The translations under genes and the position numbers were made by a program. From positions 310,001-374,000 of the forward strand of contig JAFEKR010000003.1 in the NCBI GenBank assembly GCA_019022495.1: a stretch of DNA of 64,000 nt. Reading direction: 5' to 3'. This DNA comes from Epichloe hybrida (taxonomy: Eukaryota; Ascomycota; Sordariomycetes; Hypocreales; Clavicipitaceae). Numbering within the stretch: the stretch's first letter is position 1; each line of letters starts with the position of its first letter. Shown here in pieces: positions 41,552-51,831 of this stretch. The notes under the pieces are model-generated. The model was not told the origin of the DNA, did not search any database, and saw only the letters and a program-made list of their open reading frames with translations.

Positions 41552-43078
41552 ATGAGACCCTTGGCCTTTATTCCGAGCCTCTGGCTGAGCTGCTTCGGCT
41601 CCGGCTCCCGGGCACACCCAGCAGACGGCCCGACCGAGGTCGACGTCGCCATCATCGGGGGAGGTGCCAGCGGTGCGTACGCGGCCGTGCGCCTTCGAGA
41701 AGACTACAAGAAGAGCATCTTGGTCATTGAGAAAGCCAATAGACTCGTGAGTTGGCTCGGTGCGGCGGCACCCCGCCCCTCGGTTTCCGGGGCAAGCAGA
41801 TGATAACAAACAACTAATATTGCGAAATGAAACCTGAGAAAGGGCGGCCATGTTCACGCCTACCAGCCACCGGAAGGGGGACGTCCCGTCAACTACGGCG
41901 TGCAGGCGTATCTGAACCGGCCGACGACACAAGCCTTCTTCAAGCGCTTCAATGTAGGCCTGGTAGATCCAGACCTGACCGACTACATCAAGTTGCTCGC
42001 CCTGACCAAGAACGTCGACTTCGAAACCGGCAAGAGCGTCAAGGTCAAGTACGGCCCCTTCGACGCCGCAGGGATTCCAATCAGCCTGCTTCGATACATT
42101 GATCTCGCCAGGAAATACCAGCCCTGGTTCGAGAATGGATACTTCAAGACGGGGCCTGTTCCCGAGGACCTTCTTCTCCCCTTTGGCCAGTTTCTCAAGA
42201 AGTACGACATCGCCGACGCTTTGGGAATCCTGCGCAACCTGCTGTGGTTGTCGGACGCCCTCAACACGACGACGTGGGCGGTCATGGCTGTGGCGGGACA
42301 GCCTCAGCTCGCGGCCTTTGGGCTCGGCCTCACCGGGCCCTCGTTCAAGTGGCCCGAGACGCACTCCTCCGAGACACTTTTTGATCGCGTGCTGGATCTG
42401 ATCAGGGATGATGTCCTTCTCGAAAGCACTGTCGTCCGGAGCCAACGGTCCGACAGCGGCGTGGTCCTGACTGTCAAGACGCCGTCGGGCCTCAAGACGG
42501 TCAAGGCGAAGAGGCTTCTCGTCGCGGCCACCCCTTCTCCGGACAACGTGGGCCCGTGGGACTTGAGCGAAGAAGAGAGGGACCTCTTCTCCAAGTTCAC
42601 CTGGGAATCCTTGTATGTCGGCGTCCTCAGCAAGACGGGACTCCCCTCGGATGTGCCGGGGATCCGCAACACCCCGGACGCACCTCAGAATTACTTCCTT
42701 CCCCGAGGCAACTTCACCGACGCGTATGTCCGATCCGACTCGGGCAAGGAACATGACCTGTGGACAAGTCGCGTCATCGGCGGGGCCGGGCTCGGCTACG
42801 ACGAGGCGCTGGCCCTTATGAAGGAGCCCCTCGCCAAGATGAAGGAAGTTGGCACGTACAAGATTGCGGCGCCGTCCGTCGTGGCATTCACCTCTCACGG
42901 CATGAATGGACCCAAGGTGTCGGCAGAGGAACTGAAGGCCGGCTTCTACGAAAAGCTCTACCGTCTCCAGGGCCAGCGGCGCACGTTTTGGACCGGCCTT
43001 ACCTTTGTATCCGACTACACGCCCATCCTGTGGGATTTCAACGAGAAGCTGTTCCCGCAGATCCTGAAGGGGTTGTAA
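41552..43078 (+). CDS. secreted FAD-dependent oxidoreductase, beta-cyclopiazonate dehydrogenase-like
   Basis: Flavin amine-oxidase-fold enzyme related to proteins usually annotated as beta-cyclopiazonate dehydrogenase; the true substrate is unknown. Exons 41552-41746 and 41843-43078 give 476 residues; the intron splits the FAD-binding region, joining EKANRL to GGHVHAYQPP. The first about 21 residues (MRPLAFIPSLWLSCFGSGSR) look like a signal peptide. The dinucleotide motif is VAIIGGGASGAYAAVRL with glycines 36-38 and 41. Further landmarks are VNYGVQAYLNRPTTQAFFKR, KRLLVAATPSPDN and, near the end, FWTGLTFVSDYTPILWDFNE. A TTATAA element sits only 25-30 bases before the ATG, implying a very short leader or a transcription start close to it. 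No PKS, NRPS or prenyltransferase lies nearby, so a biosynthetic cluster is not supported. Confidence 0.88.
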
Positions 43079-43343
43079 TAGCTCGTGACTCGTGATTCGT
43101 GAGCTTGTGAGGCGGCGGTGGAGTGGAGCGTTTCCTTCGCATATGCAACTTTTAATAGTCTATAGATTCCCGCATCTTTTGAATTATACTACTAGTGCGG
43201 ATTTTAGAGCATGCCTGCCCGCTCGACACCGTCCTTGACTGACACGAGAGACCAAGTACCCAAAAGCTGCACCTGCCAGGAATGGAAAACCCACCGAGTC
43301 CCCAAGAGGGGTTTTTTGGCACGGTGTTGAAAGGACGGATTTT

Positions 43344-44564
43344 CTAGGCCTTGTCGCTGACAGGGGAAACCTGACGTTTATCGTGGGCAAGATTTGCCGA
43401 GCGTGGCTTGATTCTTGAAGTAGACCGCTGAGCAGCTCTGAAGTCCTCCCACACGGATTGCATGAGTCGAATCTGGCCCGGTGTGAATTCCGTCATGCAC
43501 TCGCTACGGAGATTCAGTCCACTGGTCAGCAAGATGTCGTATCCGAGAAATCCAAGAAAGGGAAAGGAAGCAGAAAAGAGGAGGAGGAAGAAGGAAGATG
43601 TATATACTTGTTGCTTTCGGACATGTAATTATGAACAGGGTCAAGACCAGGTTGATCAGGACAGGTGTCAAGCGTCACATCACAACCTCCTCGCGTGACC
43701 AACGCGGCTGGAGTATCGCTGACGTAGTCGCCTGCGTCGGTACAATTGTCGGAAGACGTGTGCAGCAGGCCAACCCAGTGGCCGACGACATGAACGAGGG
43801 CCTTGCCCAAGGTCCAGCCGCGACGGGGGGTGCCCACGGCGAAGTCGCACGGCAGCACGACGCCGTCATGAGCGTAGTATTCACGCGGCATCCCGTCCCT
43901 CCAGGCGGGAGTGGGATGCGAGGCGAAGCCGTGGCCTGCTTCGATCCAGTACACGTTGAGGGTGCCGTAATCACCCGTGTGAAGCAGCTCATGCATGCCT
44001 CGCTCTTTCCGAGCCTCCGCGTCCGTAGCCCACTCGGGGACTTTCCACAACCTGACATCTTTCTGCTCGAACTGGAACCCGGTCGGCTTGAAGGCATCGT
44101 TCAGGACTTGCATCTGCCTCCTCAAATTATTGACCTACATCAGTCGAACCAGGGAGAGTTGGGAGTCGGGAGTCATTAGCCGCCGTCTGCATAGTACTTT
44201 ACGGGATAGTGGGACAGATATCAGTACCTACGGTCAACAAGGGGCAGGCTATTTTCGAGTACAGGATGTGGTGGTAGACGGGCACGGTCACGGGCTTCCA
44301 TTCCCATTTCCGGGTCCTGTAGTCGTCGTCGTCTTCATAATACAGGGCTCGATGCTGCAGGCTTTGGATTTGGTCGAGGTTGAGCTGGCGACGGTGAAAT
44401 TGGACGAGATCCTCGGGAGGCTTGCCGGTCCGGCAAAAGAAATTCTCCGGCTGCTCAGGGGCGCTGACGGAGGCGCCGATGGAGGCGGCTGCAGATGCGA
44501 AACCAGCGAGGAGACATGCGAGGATTGGGAAACCCATGTTGTTGATGTTATTGTTCATGTGCAT
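43344..44564 (-). CDS. secreted M43-type metalloprotease homologue lacking the catalytic glutamate
   Basis: Homologue of fungal extracellular M43 (pappalysin/cytophagalysin) metalloproteases. Exons 44564-44232, 44134-43608 and 43503-43344 give 339 residues with consistent phases. The N terminus is hydrophobic (MGFPILACLLAGFASAAAS), a likely signal peptide; three ATGs (44564, 44558, 44537) are possible starts. VPVYHHILYS, LRRQMQVLNDAFKPTGFQFE and GTLNVYWIEAG match the family. The metzincin zinc site, expected as HEXXHXXGXXH, reads H226-V-V-G-H-W-V-G-L-L-H236: all three zinc-binding histidines remain but the glutamate is valine (codon GTC at 43787-43789). DYVSDTPA, DPVHNYMS and CMTEFTPGQIRLMQ follow as usual. 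It is therefore probably inactive as a protease, unless the base calls are wrong. The gene is convergent with the FAD enzyme. Confidence 0.87.
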
Positions 44565-45524
44565 GTGCAGTCGAGGACAGATCAAGACAAAGTGAATTTA
44601 AGAAAACCTCGCGAGGACTGGGCATCTTCTTGTTCTTGGCATTATTTGTATGCCCCGACGCCCGAGCTGTGGTGAAGAAAAATGAACGCTCCTCATTCCC
44701 ATTCTTCAACTTGGCACGATTGACATGACTAGCTTTCCTTGCGCACATATACCTGTCTGTGCCTACTGCTATATCGCGAGCGAAGCATCAAGTACGGAAT
44801 ACTCCGTACACGAGATTATGTAGATTGTCTGCCAAGACTCGAGTCGACTCTTTCGCTTCCGGAATCCCGACAAACCAAATGCAGCGACGCACAACAGAGA
44901 GTTTGCGTGAGGGTCCCGACCCATTCCATGATAATAATGCCTTTTGCTTATAGCTTTTTCATCCTGGTTAGGGCAGGTATTTGGCATGACCAGGTCAGGC
45001 CAGGTTTACATGGGTATGGACCAGGTATGCTGTATACAGTGCCACACAGTGCCACACAGTCCAAGCTTCGGGCTAGATCCGAGCAGCTGACTGGCCGCAT
45101 CGGGCAAGGCCAGGGGAAGAAAGCTGGAGGAACCGATTCGGGCCATCAATCACCCTACGTAATCGTAGAATGCGGATCGAGACCAGAGGGCCGGCCAGGA
45201 GCGTGGGCGTCATGGGCGTCATGGGGAGAAGGAGGCGTCAACGTTGAATTCGGATCGTGGCGTGGCGTGACGTGACGTGACGCGATGTGTTGGTTCGATG
45301 CCACAACCCCCGCGCCTCGCTCGTTTGCGTACAGACATACATGATGCGTACATGGCACCACGGGTTCTTGGGATATTTAAATACGGAACCATCATCCCTC
45401 TTCCACATCGCCTTCCCGCTGAACCAACAAGTCCAACAAACCACCACACACAACACAGTGCACACCACACTATTTCCAGTCCACCGTCCACCGTCCACCG
45501 TCCACCCATCATCCATCATCCATC
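44565..45524. promoter_or_regulatory. divergent upstream region, protease homologue / 71-aa protein
   Basis: 960 bases between divergent start codons. Contains TACGGAATACTCCGTA at 44793-44808 (another CGG-N6-CCG arrangement), a GGTCAGGCCAGG-like repeat near 44990-45005, a GTGACGTGACGTGACG run near 45263-45280, and CCACCGT repeats just before the plus-strand ATG. No gene in this interval is supported. Confidence 0.45.
44793..44808. promoter_or_regulatory. inverted CGG-N6-CCG element
   Basis: Arms TACGGA and TCCGTA are perfectly inverted around a four-base spacer. It lies 229 bases upstream of the protease homologue's ATG and has the same CGG-N6-CCG geometry as 40793-40810. Confidence 0.5.
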
Positions 45525-45895
45525 ATGAGCGGGTCCACCCAGAACGTTCCCCCCACCAGCAACACCGACACTGCCCCTCGTCGGCGAGTAAGTCGACATC
45601 GAATTGTGGAAAAGCGCCTTTCGAGCGCCTTTGGAGCGCCCTCCGGCAACTAACATGTAGACAGAGCTCCAGCTGGATGCCCGGCTTCGACGCGCTCCAG
45701 ACGCAGAAGAGAACAAACTCGGACAGTCTTCGCCGTCAGAGCATATCTGACCAGCACGCCAAGGGCGGCATATTTAGCCAGTTCTTCCACAAGTGAGTCT
45801 CAAATCAGCGTCAGCGACAAGCCCCTCGACACTAGATTGAAGACCCTGTATGCTCACAATGTATGCACAGCAATTTTGGACGAAACGCGAAGTAG
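45525..45895 (+). CDS. small conserved-looking fungal protein, 71 aa
   Basis: Three short exons, 45525-45587, 45665-45792 and 45871-45895, code for 71 residues. The first acceptor is taken at ACAG (45664), four bases after a TAG, because only that choice continues the Ser-rich frame SSSWMPGFDALQTQKRTNSD; a CTAAC branch site precedes it. The protein continues LRRQSISDQHAKGGIFSQFF and ends HNNFGRNAK. It has no signal peptide, no cysteine and no membrane segment, and is rich in Ser, Gln and Arg. I recall similar small Ser/Gln-rich proteins in other ascomycetes ending in a short aromatic/Gly motif, but know no function. Three correctly phased introns in such a small gene argue strongly that it is real. 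Confidence 0.7.
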
Positions 45896-46267
45896 AGGGC
45901 TTGTCACTGTAAACAGAATGAGTTGGTCATTTGTACGCCAAGTTATCGGTACGGATCTTGCGTTGCCAGGCGGCGTTTGGGAGTTTCTTTCAGCAAAACT
46001 GTAGAAAAACTGTAGCAAACCCTGAATATAAATTCGGCGTTACTAGCCAAAGACGCTGCCAATGTTATCAAGATGGATGTCTTATTATAATCGGGAGCTT
46101 TTTGTAACCGTTGTTCATCCTTAACCTCTTTTCTTGACTGATTTGCGAATGTTTTCTAGTCAACGCGCCTTTCAAATGAACTTGCAAAAACCCCGAATAT
46201 CTCTAATTAAACGCCTTTGTATATTCAGAAAAACTCCATGTGCAAATGTTCCGCTTGTAAAATGCTC
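45896..46267. other. convergent 3' region
   Basis: 372 bases between the 71-residue protein gene and PXR1, tail to tail. AT-rich; nothing else seen. Confidence 0.5.
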
Positions 46268-47450
46268 TCACGTCTTGACCATGAAAATCTGTGTCCCCTC
46301 CCAAAATAAGAAATCATTAGCGCCTGCATCAATGCAGCCTCAATCTTATAATATTGAGATACATCACATACCTGAGCCAGAGCCTTTGTGTCCAGCACCG
46401 CCTGCCTCTTCTGCGCAATAAACCGTGATCGAACAAAATTTCGACTCCCTGGTACCAAACCCCCCGTCTTTGTGGGCGTTGAGGTACCCGTTGCAGCAGC
46501 CGAACTCGATACCGTCGTCGTCGTACTAGTTTCCGCATCCGCCGCGTCCTCCTTCTTTCGCCTCTTCTTCTCCTTCTTGTCCCCTTTCGACTTCTTCGCA
46601 TCTATCTGCTCGTCCTCAGCTTCAGAGCTCGTACCCGTCCTTATCTTGGCCCTGTCCTTTTTAGATTTCCTCTTGGTCCGAGTGTCGTCCTCGTCAGGGG
46701 CTTCGATTTCGCCACTGGCAGCAAGTTTCTTAGCCCTGCGTTCCGCCCTTCTCCGCCTCTTCTCCTGCTTTTTGGCATCTTCACTTGATTCAGTTTCGCT
46801 GTCCTCCAGATCGGCTGCCTTGCGTTTCTTGCTCTTCTTCTCCAGTTTAGACTTTTTGGGCTTCTCGTCCGTGGCTGTGTCTGCATCCTGTACTTCCGCG
46901 TCTGAAGCGGGTGTTGACTCTGTCGACTGGGCCTCTTCCTTCATCTCGTCACCGACGAGTAGCCCGCCTCTGACGAACCGCATAGGACCCCATTTGGCCT
47001 CTACGTACCGATGTGTCTTGAACACCATTCTAGCTTGTTGATCTCCTTCGATGGAGTCTTCTGATTTGCCGTTGAGGCGACTTAATAGATCGGAAAAGAC
47101 GTCGAGACCAGTCACTTCGTTCTCTTTGGCTTTGTTGAACCCCAACCCCTTCATGTCGTCCTTGAGGACTACTCGAATGTAGGATGCATTGGCCGCCGTG
47201 TGTAACTCAGAGTGAGCCGCATCTTGCACACCCAGGAACTGACCTGGTTGCCATCCCTGAGCCCGCAGCATCTTCTGCCCGAAAGTCGTCGTATCTCGAG
47301 TCCATTTCGTATTGTTGGGATCTTTGTTGATCTTGGATCGACTGTGGGTCGCGCGGGCTCCTGGTTAGCATTCTTTCTTGGCTGGTGAAAGTGATGACAA
47401 ATTCGATTAGTCGAGGATATTCACCTCTTGTTATCAGCAAGCAAGCCCAT
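46268..47450 (-). CDS. PXR1: G-patch protein Pxr1 (PinX1 homologue)
   Basis: Nucleolar G-patch protein; yeast Pxr1 activates the helicase Prp43 in pre-rRNA and snoRNA maturation and inhibits telomerase. Exons 47450-47425, 47341-46372 and 46288-46268 give 338 residues. The first exon encodes only MGLLADNK plus two bases. The second starts SRSKINKDPNNTKWTRDTTT and continues FGQKMLRAQGWQPGQFLG, the G-patch. IRVVLKDDMKGLGFNKAK and GLDVFSDLLSRLNGKS follow, then a long Lys/Glu-rich low-complexity region with KKSK and KKRKK nucleolar-type signals, and GSRNFVRSRFIAQKRQAVLD. The last tiny exon supplies IFMVKT, matching the usual IFMIK-type ending, which supports the final intron (46289-46371). Confidence 0.92.
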
Positions 47451-47967
47451 CTCGGTGGTGGATACTGACTGCGAACAATCAGATTGCTTGACACTGTTTG
47501 AGATACGGAAATTATGGGGTGGGCTCTGGCTGGTTGATGGTTGTTAAAAAAAAAAAAAAAAAACATTCATCAGTGAGTGGGGCTGGGCTTCATCGCGATG
47601 CTTGATTGGCTTAATCAACGCCGCATGACCCCACTATTCTCTTGCGATATCTCTAATATGTATGTATGTACACAGATTTTGATATGGAACGCGATGGATC
47701 AGAGTCAAGATCCCCTGTGTTTTATTTTTACATCCCTTTGCTAAGCTAGCGCCTATTCAGAACATGGTCAAAGAACCCTTGAAACGAACTCTCTGCGAAA
47801 AGATGACGTAGACGCAACTGTAGACACGGTCAAGATTTAGCTTGCTCCTGTTGGCCAAATCGATATTTCGCCGTCCACAAGTCGTCGATTGTATGAGCAC
47901 CAATTTCCTCAATCTGTTCCGGTAAACCGCCCAGTCCGGCTCCTCGTAGATCTAAATCGAACATGAC
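47451..47967. other. interval between PXR1 and ARS2
   Basis: 517 bases: PXR1 upstream region with an A-run at about 47545-47563, and the 3' flank of ARS2. No gene seen. Confidence 0.5.
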
Positions 47968-50733
47968 TCAATAGTTGAGTTCTCCGCCGCCACCACCACC
48001 GCCGCCGCCAGAGACCTGATCCAAGTCCTCGTAACTCTTTAAGCTACGGCCCTGCACGGCTTCACGAGGCCCGCTAGCCGCGCCGCCGGCGCCGTCTCCC
48101 CAACGAGACCCGCCTGCACGGTTACGGCCGCCGTCGAAGCGGTTGCCGCGGCGGTCGTAGGGCCCAGTGCGGTATTGCCCACGGTTGCCCATGCCACCTC
48201 GTCGGATGGGACCTCCTCCGCCGCCGGAGCGGTCATCGGTTATTGGATTCCAATTACCAGCTTGCATGCCAGCGAACATCGGCGGGAAACTGCCGCCAGC
48301 CATTGGGAATCCCGGCATGCCCATTATGCCGTTCATCGAGAAGTTCTGCAAGTTAAATCCGCGGGGAGTTCCGGTAGCTGATTGACCATTTGCGGGTGGG
48401 AAGTGGCCATTCGAGTTGGCATCCGTTCTGGAAGGTGCAATATGTGCGGGGTCTATGACATAAGCGTTGATGAGCTCAAACTGCAACACTCTGGTTAGTT
48501 TGCAACTTCAAATAGGTCGTCAATCAGTCATCTGGGGATATCGACAAACCTCCTGCTTGATGACCTCAAGGAAGTCGCCATGCCTTTTTTCCACGTGCTT
48601 CTTCCAGAAATGCTCCTCTTTGAAAAGTTTGGTGCATTCGGGTGCCTTACACCGCCACTTGTGCTCGTCCTCTTGCTTCACAAATTTGGCCAGTTCTTCT
48701 TCAACAGCTTCTTCAACAGGACGACCACCGAGCTTGCGGATGTCGACTGTTTGCGGCTCTAAAATTTGCATGATCTTGTCCTCAAATGTTTTGACCCAGT
48801 TGTACGCTCGAAGCAACTGCTGCTCTGCCTTGGTTGACGAATTCCGGAATTTCTTGTCTCCTTCAGCCGCCTCGCCATCTTCTTCTGGCTCCGTCTTCTT
48901 CTTTTCTGGAAATGGCTCCCCAGTCGCGCTTGCACGCGCGACAGCCTTTGCTGACGATGTTAGAGTACTTCTGGGTCGTCGAAGGTGGCCTCCTGGGCAT
49001 TTCCGTGTCAACTCGTGAACAGAGTCACTCTCGAATACACAGAAGAAGCAGAAATTGAATACTCGGCGTAGATACTCGATGAGAAGATCAAGTTGCTTCT
49101 TCTTGATGAGCATATCCTCATCATCCGTCTCATCTTCGATGGCACCGTCCTCCTCCTCCTCCTCCTCCCCTTGATCCGCCATGCCGTCTTCATCATCCAT
49201 TGCTTCGTCGAGGGCAACTTCACGTTGCTTCCTCACCTTCTTCGTCGGCGCTGATACTGTCGCTGGCTGCAATTGACCAGCATTGCGAAGATCATCCACC
49301 TTCTCTTCCACTTTCAAAATCGCCTGGAAGTCCGAGCCGAAGTCCTCTTCAAACTTGTTCACCAATCGTTGTGCCAACAAGAGATCCCGCTCGATACGCT
49401 CGGGGGCAGAGAAGAGATCCCACAAGGCCTTCTTCCGAGGGTTGTTTGGAGGGTTGTGGACTCCTACATGGCAGACAAAATCGCCACGAACCTCATCTTT
49501 GACAGTCTTTCCGTTAACTGCCTCTAGAGCCTTGTCTGCTGTCGAAATCGGCGGTGGATCCCTTGTATCCACATCACCATCCTCATCCTTCGGATCAAAT
49601 CGATCAGCTGGAAGAGCTGTTTCAGAGGAAGGATGCAGCATCACCCAGCCAATACGGTGGTAGCGTTTGCTCGGATTTGGGTCAGAAAGGGACAACCACT
49701 TGAATCCACCCTCTTCCTCGCCCAAGTTCTCCTTGCAAAAAGTCTCCAAATTTTGCCGACTAACGTGTGGCGCGATGGTTTTGATGAGAAGAGTTGGTTG
49801 AAATTGGTTCTCGTCGCGGATGTCGGATCCATTGACGGGCAGAAGATCTCCAACGCCCATGATTTCATTGCTTGCCGTGGCCTCTCCTTCTTCCTTCTCG
49901 ACAACACCGCCAGAGCCATTGCTTTCGGCTTTGGGGATTCCTTCCAACGAGAACTCATCAAACGTTCCCGTCTCCAGGTCTTGTTCCCATTGACTGTAAC
50001 AACTGCGGCGGATTTCGTTCAGCTTAGTCCGAAGCTCGTCACGAATCTCTGGCACATATTTCTCCCTGAACCATTGCTCCTTCTTATGCTCCGAGACAAA
50101 GGCTCGCGCCATTTTGGCTTGCAGCTCTTCTTTGTAAGCGTCATATGCGGCCTGAATCTTATTCTTCTCCTTTTCACGCTCCTCTGGACCACGTGGTCGC
50201 TCTGGTTCCCGTCTACGGCCAGTCTTGGCACGTTCTTTATCGTCTTTGATTTTTTCGTTCATTCTCCACCATTCACCAAAGTATGAGAAACCTACTTGGT
50301 ACGGGAGTCTAGAAGGATCTGCAAGTGGGTTAACAGCCACCCCGGCAGGCGCACTCTCTTGTCCTGGAACGTAGCGATCGATATTTGCCGGCGGTGAAAT
50401 GATCCTTCGTCGATCGTCTCGATCTCGATCATCCCGACGAGACCGAGGTTCATATCTGTCTACTGGACCCGGGGAGCGAGATCGTCTGCGTTCTCTTCTG
50501 TCGATTTCTGCAAATTTCGTTAGCTCGGTTGAACGTTGATCATCAGCACTGCCTGGCCATGATCGTAAAAGCTGTTGATCAAGACAATGGCGTGGACAAG
50601 AATTATTACCAGGGGACCTTGTGCGATAAAACGCGCCAGAGCGCTCATCCCGTGTCCTCGATTCATCCCGACCCCAGGTCCGGTCTGAAGGTGACCGTCC
50701 TGAAGAGTCGCGACGCGAGCTGTAGGAATCCAT
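47968..50733 (-). CDS. Ars2/Serrate family zinc-finger protein
   Basis: Nuclear effector protein linking the cap-binding complex to RNA processing and decay. Exons 50733-50610, 50507-48550 and 48480-47968 give 864 residues. The N terminus is Arg/Ser/Asp-rich; then come YQVGFSYFGEWWRMNEKIK, a charged helical region and the central domain with LLIEYLRRVFNFCFFCVFES and DSVHELTRKCPGGHLRRPRS. The C2H2 zinc finger reads WRCKAPECTKLFKEEHFWKK followed by HVEKRHGDF. The tail is Gly/Met/Arg-rich with RGG-like repeats and a run of glycines before ELNY. Intron 1 (50508-50609, 102 bases) is a multiple of three without a stop, yet has a GCTAACG branch site and splicing joins RSP to EIDRRERRRS, so I treat it as an intron. 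Confidence 0.93.
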
Positions 50734-51831
50734 CGTGTAAACGCAATGCGCGGCAGGAAAAGACCAAATGCAGCTCGAATCGATGACCGAGTCTCTTCGC
50801 TCAATTCATCAGTCTATGAAAAATTTGTTTGTTGATCGGGCGACCGGACTGGTTGTCTGTAGATTGGCGATACGATGACGGTTAGAGAACACATTTTAAA
50901 GAGAACAAATCGAGAATAAAAGCGAAAGTGTAAGAGGCGAGAATGAATGCCAGAGACGGGGCATAAAAAATTGACGAGGGCAAAAGAAAGTTCCTCAGGG
51001 CAGGACGTGTAGTAAGGAGGGAAAATATTATCAATGAAGAAGGCAACGAGAAGAGAGAAAAAACGATGGTTTGGTGACGGGAGGCCGGGAGGTCGGGATT
51101 CAAGGGACAGATTGACAATTGGGACGATCGGGGAAAAAAAAGGTCTAACACCGTAGGAAGAAGGGGATAACGAACTGAATTCAATGAGCGTGCAAATCTA
51201 AAGATGGCGATGCTGCGCAGATATGTGGCGGCTTGGGTGCGGTTGTGACGAACAGCAAGCAAGCACCGTGAAGGTGGTTGGAAGAGGCTCAATCGGAGAA
51301 ACGTGGGTGGAGCTGCCAGCTGTTGCTGCAGTCGGCGCTGAGTTGCGCCTTCCTGTTGGCGTTGGCCACGGCGGCGCAGTAGTGCGACGACGATGTGGAC
51401 GACGACGGATGAATGCGGAGAGGTGCGAGTTGCCCTCGAGCACTGTAGGGCAAGCACCATCAACCAATGAAAACCCCCGGACCCTTTCTGTCTTCACGAG
51501 GGGAGGTGGCGACCTCCGAATCTGCGGCGACAACCGACACCATTCACTGCCCCTGGTAAAGGTCGACATGACATCCTCGAATTATTCTTCCCGGAACAAA
51601 CAAAGAGGAATGTCTGCTCTGCTTAGATTGGCCATGTGCACAACATGCATGAAAAGCCTTGTCCCAGGAAGACATCAACCACGCGACCCCCAAGTCTTAT
51701 TGCTCTTCCAACACTCTTGATCATTGCACTTTACCGCTTGGGAATTTGGGCCTTTAGATCAGCGGCCGTGTATAAAGCTATCGAAGTCGGTTTTCTTACA
51801 AAGCAGCTCAAGAGCTTTGCCTCAGTTTTCA
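50734..51831. promoter_or_regulatory. divergent promoter ARS2 / MoCo sulfurase
   Basis: 1.1 kb between divergent start codons. Open frames of up to 193 codons on the minus strand (50882-51463) reflect purine-rich DNA and have no recognisable content. No TATA box is evident. Confidence 0.45.

Noticed and set aside
41546..42898. 450-codon open frame antisense to the FAD oxidoreductase
   Set aside because: The plus strand encodes a well-supported flavoprotein; the antisense product has no recognisable domain and starts or ends at no sensible signal.
41552..44564. Secondary-metabolite gene cluster suggested by the beta-cyclopiazonate dehydrogenase-like enzyme
   Set aside because: No polyketide synthase, NRPS, prenyltransferase, P450 or transporter is present nearby, and the enzyme itself appears secreted.
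50882..51463. 193-codon minus-strand frame upstream of ARS2
   Set aside because: Simple Ser/Leu/Phe-rich translation of purine-rich promoter DNA; no motif.
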